Part shown: positions 1 to 7,400 of the stretch, in pieces
Position numbering within the stretch: the first letter of the stretch is position 1
Layout: each line of letters opens with the position of its first letter
DNA from: Methanobacteriota archaeon
GTDB taxonomy: Archaea > Thermoplasmatota > Poseidoniia > Poseidoniales > Poseidoniaceae
Assembly (NCBI GenBank): GCA_002726395.1
Contig: PBTA01000012.1
Coordinates: forward strand, 1,690-17,096
Length of the DNA: 15,407 bases
Reading direction: 5' to 3'
Program-made: the position numbers and the translations under genes
The notes under the pieces: model-generated
The model's database searches: none
The model's input: the letters and a program-made list of their open reading frames with translations, nothing else
Told to the model about the DNA's origin: nothing

Positions 1-1463
1 GTATACACGTGGAACATACGTTCGGTATTTCCACTCTTATCCTCATCATTGAGGAATAGGACAAAGATTCCTAACCAGACGATTGTAGTTAAGATTGGTA
101 CTAGCATTGGGATGCCAAATGCGTCCCATGCCCAGCCGCCAGCTGCTGTATCTTTCATTTCAGTAGGGTCAAATAGATACAGGCGATATATACCTGCAAG
201 GACTACTTGTAATACTGCCAATGGCAATAAGATTCTCCAGCCAAATTCTAAAATTTGATCGGTTCTAATTCTAGCCAGTGAAAACCTAGCCCAAACGAAA
301 ACTAACAGGAATACTAACCATGCCTTGAGCAGTACAACTATTGCCCCAGGAATCAATAAGTAGGCATCTCCAAGAAGTGGAATTTGGCTAATCAATCCTT
401 GGAATGGCAAGTGCCATCCGCCCAAGAAGAAGTGAGTGAATAAGAAGCATGCAGCGTAAGTTCTAATGTATTCTGCCATAAACAGCATACCGAATCTCAT
501 GCCACCATATTCAGTCCACCAGCCTTCAACCAGTTCTGCTTCAGCTTCTGGCATATCAAAGGGTACTCTTTCAACTTCAGCAATCATAGTAAGTAGGAAA
601 AGTCCTGCACCAAGAGGCATCAAGAATAGATTCCATGAACCTGCTGAATGCTGGAAATGGACGCTTTCTATTATGTTGAAAGTGCCAGACAGCACGGCAA
701 CTGATAACAGCGTCAATAATAACGGAATTTCATAGGCGGTCAATTGTGCTGCTGACCTAATTCCGCCGATTAGAGTATACTTGTTGTTAGAAGACCAACC
801 AGCGAAGAATACCCCGATTGGAGCAATACCGAAGATTGCGATGGCGTAAAGGATTGAAAGTTCAGGATTTGTCGCATACATGCCACTTGACAGCGGGATT
901 ATTCCCAAAATCAATAATGTTGAAGATACAATGAGGAAAGGTGATACCTCAAAAATTAGTTTATCTGCTCGTTGAGGAACCATGTGCTCTTTTACTAAAA
1001 ATTTCATACCGTCTGCTACGTTTTGAAAGAAGCCCGGGAATATCGAATAGCCCATCCAGGAACGATTGTTTACTCTGTCGACTGTAGCGAACTTTTCATC
1101 TCGGTTGCCAAATTTTTTGTTTAGCCACTTGTTTAACCCACCTATTGGTTTACCCAAGCCAAACGGTAGCATATTCCACCATTCCCCTGCAGTAACGCCA
1201 TTTTCACCAACCCACAAGGAACGCAATGCTGTTGTTGCGCCACGTCGATCGTTCATTCTGGCAACAGCTTTACGCTCAATCCACAAAATTGCGAATTGGG
1301 AAAAGAACAACATCAAAAATACAATATTTACCACTGCGAATGTTGCAAGTCCAAACGCAATTTGTGCCGAACTGTCTTCTAGTGGAGTTCCTTCTAGAAC
1401 TTTTGGAATTAAATCTTCGAAGGTTGAGAATAATAATCCCCTCAGATCGTATTTGTCATCCAT
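1..1463 (-). CDS. nuoH: NADH-quinone oxidoreductase-like subunit H (complex I membrane subunit), 3' end cut by window edge
   Basis: This is the membrane subunit that, with NuoB and NuoD, forms the quinone chamber of complex I and links it to the proton-pumping arm. The frame opens with ATG at 1463 behind a GGTGA site with a 4-base spacer, and 487 codons run to the left edge without a stop. Visible family signatures are WIERKA (61-66), QNVADGMKFLVKE (147-159), the quinone-site segment ERVPFDMPEAEAELVEGWW (298-316) and RTDQILEFGWRILLPL (400-415). At least eight hydrophobic segments are present. Two things are odd. Between ERK and the VADGMK helix there are about 77 residues where E. coli has about 16, and the usual GPNRVG motif is not recognisable. 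After the segment where short NuoH proteins end, at least 70 more residues follow, with another membrane helix. It starts 9 bases after nuoD; nuoI would be expected beyond the edge. Confidence 0.96.
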   Translation of the reverse strand, partial: MDDKYDLRGLLFSTFEDLIPKVLEGTPLEDSSAQIAFGLATFAVVNIVFLMLFFSQFAILWIERKAVARMNDRRGATTALRSLWVGENGVTAGEWWNMLPFGLGKPIGGLNKWLNKKFGNRDEKFATVDRVNNRSWMGYSIFPGFFQNVADGMKFLVKEHMVPQRADKLIFEVSPFLIVSSTLLILGIIPLSSGMYATNPELSILYAIAIFGIAPIGVFFAGWSSNNKYTLIGGIRSAAQLTAYEIPLLLTLLSVAVLSGTFNIIESVHFQHSAGSWNLFLMPLGAGLFLLTMIAEVERVPFDMPEAEAELVEGWWTEYGGMRFGMLFMAEYIRTYAACFLFTHFFLGGWHLPFQGLISQIPLLGDAYLLIPGAIVVLLKAWLVFLLVFVWARFSLARIRTDQILEFGWRILLPLAVLQVVLAGIYRLYLFDPTEMKDTAAGGWAWDAFGIPMLVPILTTIVWLGIFVLFLNDEDKSGNTERMFHVY

Positions 1464-1475
1464 AACTTCACCTCA
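1461..1475 (-). promoter_or_regulatory. nuoD stop / nuoH ribosome-binding cassette
   Basis: The minus strand reads TGAGGTGAAGTTATG. The TGA stop of nuoD supplies the first bases of the GAGGTGA Shine-Dalgarno site, and a 4-base spacer leads to the nuoH ATG. This arrangement fixes the nuoH start and suggests translational coupling. Confidence 0.85.
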
Positions 1476-2612
1476 ACGATCTGTTTCTCCAATGCATGGA
1501 TCAAAACTACCCATAATTGCCGGGATATCGGCCACTTTGTACCCAATCATTGTCTTAGCAACGAATGGAATTGTGATGAACATTGGCGAACGGATTGATA
1601 GCCTGTAAGGCTTTTTCCCTCTACCTTCACCGCCACCTTCGATGTAAAATTGTGAGGCTCCTCTAGTACACTCGTAGTTACTGAACCCTGTTGCACCTTC
1701 AGGCGCTCGGGTTGGTGCCTTTGTGTAAATCATTTCATCACCGCTAGCGTAGTTAGTGTTTTTACCGCCCGGTATTTTTTCAATAGCATCGAGTACCATT
1801 CGACAGGATTGGCGCATTTCCTCAATCCTGACACGGTATCGGTCGTAGCAATCTGCACCTTTGACCGAAGTAGGTTTCTCAACCGCTGGCTCCCAATCAA
1901 CTTCATCATAGACTGAATATGGATGGGCCCAGCGCACGTCATAATTGACGCCTGCTGCCCTAACGTTAGGACCAGATACGCCGGCTTCGACCATTTCTTC
2001 TGCGTTACAGTAGCCAACTCCTTGAAGCCTGACTAACCAAATTGTCGATTCGTCCAGCATCATTTCGTATTCTTCGATACGCTTTTCGAATAATTTGACC
2101 TTAGCAATCATTCTATCAGCAAAACCAATAGGAATATCTCGCTTTACCCCACCGATTCGAGGATAATTGTAATGCATCCTAGAGCCGCCTAGTTCTTGTA
2201 ACAAATCAAGGAACATTTCTCTGTCTCTCATGCACCAAGTCATTAAAGTTAGATTTCCAATATCTGGGCCAAATGCTCCAAGCCACATTAGGTGACTGGC
2301 TAATCGTTGTAATTCAGCTGAGATAAGTCGAATATATTCTGCTCTTTCTGGGACGTCTGCTTCGAGTAAATCCTCTGCAGCATAGATGTAAGAATTAGCC
2401 CAAGTCATTGCGCTAACATAGCATAATCGATCGCAGTAGGGCGTAACTTGTGTGAAATCTCTTGCTTCACAGATTTTTTCTACACCTCGGTGAATATATC
2501 CAAGTTCCGCTTCTGTATCGATTACTGTTTCACCATCGACTTTTACTCTCAGTGTCCACAATCCGTGCGTCATTGGGTGTTGGGGCCCCATAGTAATCCA
2601 CATTTGCGCCAT
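1473..2612 (-). CDS. nuoD: NADH-quinone oxidoreductase-like subunit D (49-kDa quinone-site subunit)
   Basis: NuoD is the 49-kDa-type subunit of the connecting module. It lies next to the N2 cluster of NuoB and holds part of the quinone site. The 379 residues are full length and end in the expected GETDR. Family motifs in order are GPQHPMTHG (9-17, with the quinone-site histidine), LGYIHRGVEK (38-47), VTPYCDRLCYVS (56-67), SGPNVRAAGVNYDVR (213-227), YRLSIRSPMF (336-345) and IPAIMGSFDPCIGETDR (363-379). The family descends from the large subunit of [NiFe] hydrogenases. The residual DPC at 371-373 and the cysteines at 60 and 64 fall where hydrogenases carry metal ligands, although complete CxxC pairs are absent, so nickel binding is not expected. 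The ATG is set by a GAGGTGA site that overlaps the nuoC stop. It sits between nuoC and nuoH; no NADH-module genes separate D and H. Confidence 0.97.
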   Translation of the reverse strand: MAQMWITMGPQHPMTHGLWTLRVKVDGETVIDTEAELGYIHRGVEKICEARDFTQVTPYCDRLCYVSAMTWANSYIYAAEDLLEADVPERAEYIRLISAELQRLASHLMWLGAFGPDIGNLTLMTWCMRDREMFLDLLQELGGSRMHYNYPRIGGVKRDIPIGFADRMIAKVKLFEKRIEEYEMMLDESTIWLVRLQGVGYCNAEEMVEAGVSGPNVRAAGVNYDVRWAHPYSVYDEVDWEPAVEKPTSVKGADCYDRYRVRIEEMRQSCRMVLDAIEKIPGGKNTNYASGDEMIYTKAPTRAPEGATGFSNYECTRGASQFYIEGGGEGRGKKPYRLSIRSPMFITIPFVAKTMIGYKVADIPAIMGSFDPCIGETDR

Positions 2613-2624
2613 AATTTCACCTCA
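2610..2624 (-). promoter_or_regulatory. nuoC stop / nuoD ribosome-binding cassette
   Basis: The minus strand reads TGAGGTGAAATTATG: the nuoC TGA stop is embedded in the GAGGTGA site, followed by a 4-base spacer and the nuoD ATG. It is identical over all 15 bases to the nuoA/nuoB junction. Confidence 0.85.
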
Positions 2625-3275
2625 CTTAACCCGACCCTCATCGGATGGTTTTCGAACGAACCCTTGAGCATCATCATACATTTCGTTATAATCATGGTAG
2701 CGAATCTTGTGTTGTTTTTGTAATGGATGGAATCCATCCGGACTATCAAGAGGATTGAGTACTCTAAACATATTCTCATGGCCTTCAAACTGAATTCCAA
2801 CTAAATCCCAAGTCTCTTTTTCATTCCAATCTGCACCAACCCAAACATTTTGCACGGTTGGAACCGAGGGGGTGTCGTTATTTGGCAAGTTAATTAAAAT
2901 CTCAAATTCAACGGGAATTTGGGAGCCAAGCATCTTTTCGGCGACATAAACTGTACTGGTATCTGGCCTTTGATTGCTGATTGGCTGTCTAAGAAGATGG
3001 TACACTAGACCCCATCCCCGTTCGTCTGGCCCTTCAGGGTAATGTGTGCCGGTAATCATTGAGCAGTAGTTAACGCCCATATCGAATTTCATCCACTTGG
3101 CAAGTGCTTGCCAATGTTGTGGCGGACTAACGACTCTTACGAAAGAGTACTTCTTGGCGTTCGAATGCTGAACTATATCTGCGTTGATACCTGTTCCGCC
3201 GAATTTGTCGTTTATTGCATCTGCGCACTGAGTGACTGCTATGGCATTTTGCTCGAGAGTAATTGACATCCCCAT
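2622..3275 (-). CDS. nuoC: NADH-quinone oxidoreductase-like subunit C (30-kDa subunit)
   Basis: NuoC is the 30-kDa-type subunit that packs against NuoD and NuoB in the peripheral arm. It carries no cofactor. The 217-residue product contains the family signature in its C-terminal half: NEKETWDLVGIQFEGHENMF (151-170), then RVLNPLDSPDGFHPLQKQH (171-189). The terminal block differs from the usual GHPLRKD pattern, reading FHPLQKQ. It is a free-standing protein, not fused to NuoD as in E. coli. The ATG shares its first base with the last base of the nuoB stop (TAATG), and an AGGTGA site lies about 6 bases upstream inside the nuoB coding end, so re-initiation after nuoB is likely. A second in-frame ATG two codons later is a minor alternative start. 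Confidence 0.95.
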   Translation of the reverse strand: MGMSITLEQNAIAVTQCADAINDKFGGTGINADIVQHSNAKKYSFVRVVSPPQHWQALAKWMKFDMGVNYCSMITGTHYPEGPDERGWGLVYHLLRQPISNQRPDTSTVYVAEKMLGSQIPVEFEILINLPNNDTPSVPTVQNVWVGADWNEKETWDLVGIQFEGHENMFRVLNPLDSPDGFHPLQKQHKIRYHDYNEMYDDAQGFVRKPSDEGRVK

Positions 3276-3868
3276 TACTCATCACCTACAATAACCGGCT
3301 TTTCGGAGTCGCGACCGGAACTTGGTGCTCCGCCGATTCTGATTATTTTTTCTCGCAATAGGCCAAATCCGTCGATTAGGGCTTCAGGCCTAGGTGGGCA
3401 TCCAGGGATGTAAACATCTACTGGAATAACTGTGTCAACACCTTCCAAGATGTTGTAGGATTGGAAATACGGGCCGCCAGAAATAGCACATTCGCCCATG
3501 GCTATGCAGTACTTTGGCTCTGGCATCTGCTCCCAAAGCCTAACAATCTTGTCAGCGAATTTCTTTGAAATCGGACCGTTAACCAGCAAAACATCTGATT
3601 GTCTGGGAGATGAACGAAACAGTACACCAAAACGGTCACCATCAAATCTAGGAGTCGCTGCAGCCGCCATTTCAATAGCACAGCATTTAATCCCTAAGTG
3701 GAGAGTGAATAATGATTTTCTGCCAGCCCAATTGAAAAACCGGCCTGCTAGAACGCTCAAGAATTGTTTAATTTTAGTGGCTTTAAGCGCTTCATCAGTT
3801 ACTCCACCAACCATTTCTACCAGCGCACGGCTGTTGAATGCTGCAAAATTTTCTCCAGTATCTGCCAT
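3275..3868 (-). CDS. nuoB: NADH-quinone oxidoreductase-like subunit B (N2 iron-sulfur subunit)
   Basis: NuoB binds the terminal [4Fe-4S] cluster N2, which passes electrons to quinone at the NuoB/NuoD interface. All four ligand cysteines are present: the tandem pair in GIKCCAIEMA (C62, C63), C127 in MGECAISGGPYF and C157 in PVDVYIPGCPPRPEAL. SSPRQSDVLLVNGPI (86-100) and QMPEPKYCIAMG (114-125) are also typical. The 197-residue length fits the family, with a modest N-terminal extension (about 50 residues before the conserved core) that carries basic and hydrophobic residues. The ATG is placed by GAGGTGA with a 4-base spacer, overlapping the nuoA stop. Its own stop overlaps the nuoC start by one base. 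Confidence 0.98.
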   Translation of the reverse strand: MADTGENFAAFNSRALVEMVGGVTDEALKATKIKQFLSVLAGRFFNWAGRKSLFTLHLGIKCCAIEMAAAATPRFDGDRFGVLFRSSPRQSDVLLVNGPISKKFADKIVRLWEQMPEPKYCIAMGECAISGGPYFQSYNILEGVDTVIPVDVYIPGCPPRPEALIDGFGLLREKIIRIGGAPSSGRDSEKPVIVGDE

Positions 3869-3880
3869 AATTTCACCTCA
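3866..3880 (-). promoter_or_regulatory. nuoA stop / nuoB ribosome-binding cassette
   Basis: The minus strand reads TGAGGTGAAATTATG, the same 15 bases as at the nuoC/nuoD junction. The nuoA stop TGA forms the start of the Shine-Dalgarno site for nuoB. Confidence 0.85.
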
Positions 3881-4363
3881 GATGTAAATTCTACCTCTTT
3901 TTCTAAAGACGTACCAAACGCCAAGTGACATGATTGCGAAGTAGGTTGAAAGTACCACTAGGGCGTCTTTTGCCCTATCTACTGCGCCGTTTCTAGCACT
4001 ATCTGCTAAATCTTGGGCTGTTGCGTCTGAGGCAACCATTCCACCCAAAACCAAGAACATGAATGCAACATCAAAGACTAAGAATATGATTGCATACCAG
4101 TAATATTGAAAGTGAAATTGAATCATTGCATCACCAACAGGTTCACTGCCGCATTCGAACGTAGTTAGCCTTCTTGGATACAAACTGTGATCTCTTTCAT
4201 AGCCTTCCAAAAGGTATGACTTGGTGATGTGTGGGCGGGCAGGATCTACTCTAGGGCGAACTACCCAAGTGATGATAAAATTGGTTAGCGGCATTAGTAT
4301 TCCGACAACTGTCAAAAAGCCGATAGAAAGGTACGCACTTGGCACTGATTCTAGTCCGGACAT
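3878..4363 (-). CDS. nuoA: NADH-quinone oxidoreductase-like subunit A
   Basis: NuoA is a small three-helix membrane subunit whose long cytoplasmic loop lies by the quinone chamber. The protein of 161 residues has the loop signature TTFECGSEPVGDAM (67-80, with C71) followed by FQYYWYAIIFLVFDVAFMFL (85-104). Hydrophobic segments are at about 12-35, 90-109 and 134-153. The family normally has FDVE (E81 in E. coli); here the Glu is Ala (A100). The loop is somewhat long (about 35 residues between the first helix and FECG). The start chosen is the ATG at 4363, because GGTGA stands 4 bases upstream, exactly as for nuoB, nuoD and nuoH. An in-frame TTG at 4405 would add 14 residues and has only a G-run ahead of it. 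This is the first gene of the operon. Confidence 0.93.
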   Translation of the reverse strand: MSGLESVPSAYLSIGFLTVVGILMPLTNFIITWVVRPRVDPARPHITKSYLLEGYERDHSLYPRRLTTFECGSEPVGDAMIQFHFQYYWYAIIFLVFDVAFMFLVLGGMVASDATAQDLADSARNGAVDRAKDALVVLSTYFAIMSLGVWYVFRKRGRIYI

Positions 4364-4372
4364 TCGCTCACC
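4361..4372 (-). promoter_or_regulatory. nuoA ribosome-binding site
   Basis: The minus strand reads GGTGAGCGAATG. The GGTGA core and 4-base spacer match those of the other nuo genes and decide in favour of the ATG at 4363 over the upstream TTG. Confidence 0.7.
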
Positions 4373-4435
4373 CAGTGCAAAGCATACGCTTAGCAAGCAT
4401 TCCAATAATTACCCCCCAATAAGGGTTGCCAAATG

Positions 4436-4451
4436 TTTGAAAACTTTTGAA
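4436..4451 (-). promoter_or_regulatory. possible operator: tandem TTCAAA elements upstream of nuoA
   Basis: In the 132-base gap before nuoA, the minus strand carries TTCAAAAGTTTTCAAA, two TTCAAA hexamers exactly 10 bases apart, one helical turn. They lie about 75-90 bases upstream of the nuoA ATG, where a promoter or regulator site could sit. No clear archaeal BRE/TATA pair can be assigned in the gap. The rest of the gap holds a T-run (see the terminator entry) and a G-run at 4412-4417. The AT-rich background makes chance occurrence quite possible. Confidence 0.2.
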
Positions 4452-4463
4452 TCAAAGACAAAT

Positions 4464-4475
4464 CAAAAAACCGTG
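4464..4475 (-). terminator. candidate T-tract terminator after the DUF4234-like surface protein gene
   Basis: The minus strand reads CACGGTTTTTTG, beginning 21 bases past the stop codon at 4496. Archaeal transcription often ends at runs of five or more T with no hairpin, so this T6 run is a reasonable end point separating the surface gene from the nuo operon. A near-identical element follows the protease gene. Confidence 0.35.
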
Positions 4476-4495
4476 TGCCTGCGTACTGGTTCAAC

Positions 4496-7400
4496 TCAAA
4501 CTTTGCCGAACCATATTGCCCACGAAGCATTGAGTGATTCTTGCATCATCTGCCAAATCTTGTAGAACGGATATGCAGCAAGACACCAGAAGATTGCGTA
4601 ATACATGGCATAAGCCATTATTTGGGCAGCTAACTGACCTAGTAGCAAGAAGATTGGTATCAACGCTAATAAACCAACAATAAAGGCACCAATGGCTAAT
4701 ACCGGGAATAAAGTAACGCCTAATATTAGCCAAATAATCGGCGAAGATGTAGATATTTTGGTCGAATGCTTGGTTTGTTCCTCTAGTTGTCTAATTTCGC
4801 CAACAAATTTGAACATACGATAGATATTGAGCAATGGAATTATTGAGAATATTAGGTGTTTAACACCACCTGGCCCAATATCTGCGTGCTTCTTCATTTC
4901 ATTTGCCATTCGATAATTTATCAAAAGTCCATACAAACCAAGGGTGATTGGCACTAATACAAACCACTCCAATTTTGCAGAACGGTAAGGTACCGGGTTA
5001 ACAGCAAATACACTATTTGAATTAAAACCTTGTTCTCTAGAAGCAATTAGTTTCTCGGCATACTTGGCACGGTTTTTGTTCCTGCCAGATTGAACCATTT
5101 GATCGATTGTCGGCTTTCCAGCACGATACATTATTCCAGCAAACAATAGTGCTACAATAAGGTAAACTCCGCTTTCAATTTGACCTTGAGAAAGACCCAA
5201 TCCAAGGGGTCCATCATCGGGTTCACCAAGGACTGAAATTTCGATATTTTCACGCCCAACAACACCTATTTCCACAGGCTCGACAGATAGAGTAAATGTG
5301 TAGTTATCTTTTATTTCCATATTATATGATGGCCTGACAAGGGCAGTAATTTCGATTACTTCATCGACATCTGCCCAACACTTCAGCCCTTCAGAAATAG
5401 TTGAACAACTGGAATCTGCTCTGTCAAGTTCAACTGACCAGCCTCTGAAACTCTCTGGTGTATAAATTATGAATTGGGTACGAGTATTGCCATCGTTAAC
5501 AATAGAAATTGGAATTTCCTTCCTGTCCGGATATTCCAATTCATAGTAAAGTTTCACACTGTCATCAAATTGAATGTCATAGATAGTTTGAACTTCTAAA
5601 TTTAATACAAGTCTGCCTGAAGTCCTATCGGCGGCATTTTCTTGGCTAAATACTACCACTTCTAGTATCCCGACATCACCAGTTTGGGCGCTTGGACTAA
5701 CCTCAACAATTACCATTACTTTTTGTTTGAACTTCCTTACTTCATTACCAAAGGAACTGATATTATTGCTAAGCATAATTGAGTTGGCGCCAAATTCGGA
5801 TTCAGCCAAATATGGTTGCCCGTTTTCGTCTAGGAGGTAAGATTGCGAACTTAGATTAAAAATCGCAAATTTAGTTGTTATTGGCACACTGCCATCGTAC
5901 AATTCACCATCAACAAAGATCTGTCTTGTCGCAATTCCTTCAAGACCATTGATGTCGATTACTGCTAGATCTGATCTTAATAGACCTGAAGGGCCTACTT
6001 GAGGAGTACCGACATTCTCAATCCAAAATTCAAACGTCATTGTGCCCTCAGGAGCTAAAATTACCGATGCGGCTTTGTTATCGATGGTCACTGAATTATA
6101 ACCTCCATCGCCAAATCTAGTTTCCATAGAATAGGGGATATTGTTCTTTATTGCCCTAATGGTGAATTGTGCCTTGTTATCTGGCAGGCCATCGCCATCA
6201 TCGTCGTCATTAGTCGAATGTTCTAAATTGGTTATCTCAATAATTATGTCATTGTTGTTGTAATTTCCAACATTAGGCACAAGAACGTTAACATTGATGA
6301 CTAGACTTTGCCTTGCTGGAACATTAAATTCAGTCTTGGTATCACCAACTGAATCAGTGAATGAAATATCCCAGTTTGTTCCTGATGAGGGACGTTGTTG
6401 TTTGGTGTAAAACCTAAACACATCATCATTATTACCAAGGTTTTCGATTTCTAACGGGAATACTAATACATCATTATAATCGCCGGTTTGAGAAATATAT
6501 CCATTGCTATCTGTCGGTATTACTGAACTTGAGGACATCCCGTGAGTTTCGCTTACCGTTACAGTCAAAATTTTACTTTGATAAGCTGCACCACCGCCTG
6601 CAGGCAAGACTGAGAATGTTAGCTCGATACTTTCGGTAGCAAGCGCATTTAGTGGCACGGAAACTGAATACTGTACATTGACTGATTTACCTGCGCCATG
6701 GCGACTATTGACTGTAACAGTAGATTGTTCTAACTGAACTCCCCAGCCTGATGGAGCGGAGGATACTGAGATTCTGAGGTTATCTTGGCCGTTGCCGGTA
6801 TTGGTAACTGTGACTGAAGATGTGCGGTTTTCTCCTGGCTCAATCGGGCCCAGTGATTGAGTTGTAAGGCTTAGTTGCGCACCAAATGATTGACCAAGTA
6901 CAATTGAAATAACCTTGCTGCATTTTACTGTGTTACCGTCTTTGGCTTGAATTGTAATAGAATTTGATGAACCAGCATTTTCTGAGTCATCTGGCGTTAC
7001 TTTGAAATCAAATATTTTGGTTCCAGTTCCATCACCGTAGGGCAAGACACCGCTTGAAGGACCGTCTGAGGTAACCCAACTAGCGCGCTCGCCAGACCTA
7101 GTCATACTGACTGACCAATCACTATTTCCATCGTTAGTCAGAGTTGCTGAAAAACTTCCTTCTTGATTTGGATTTAGGTTTAATGTGGTCTTGGATAAGG
7201 ACATTGAACACTCTTTGAGAACAGGTACTTCGAGTTCTAAATTCACCGTATCAGTCACTTCTTCAGTCGGATTCGGCGTGGTGACAGTACCGATTACCTC
7301 CCAACAATAATCGTCAGCTTCTTGGCCATCTGGAACTTCGATTTCGACATATACAACTTGTTTGTTTGCATCATCATCATCCTCATCTTCTGAATCTAGA

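Noticed and set aside
1494..1502. NuoD as a functional [NiFe]-hydrogenase large subunit
   Set aside because: The DPC lacks the second cysteine of DPCxxC and no N-terminal CxxC is present. The quinone-site motif GPQHPMTHG and the nuoABCDH context identify a complex-I type subunit.
1066..1608. Plus-strand open frame of 180 codons
   Set aside because: It lies across the nuoD/nuoH junction, both of which are recognised from conserved motifs on the minus strand. The translated product has no recognisable features.
4364..4405. TTG-started extension of nuoA by 14 residues
   Set aside because: The ATG at 4363 has GGTGA with the same 4-base spacer as nuoB, nuoD and nuoH. The TTG has only a G-run upstream and the extra residues are not part of the family core.
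7367..7393. Trinucleotide repeat (GAT-type run) as a microsatellite or phase-variable tract
   Set aside because: It is a short in-frame run encoding an acidic D/E stretch. Changes by three bases would not shift the frame, and similar acidic loops are common in secreted calcium-binding proteins.
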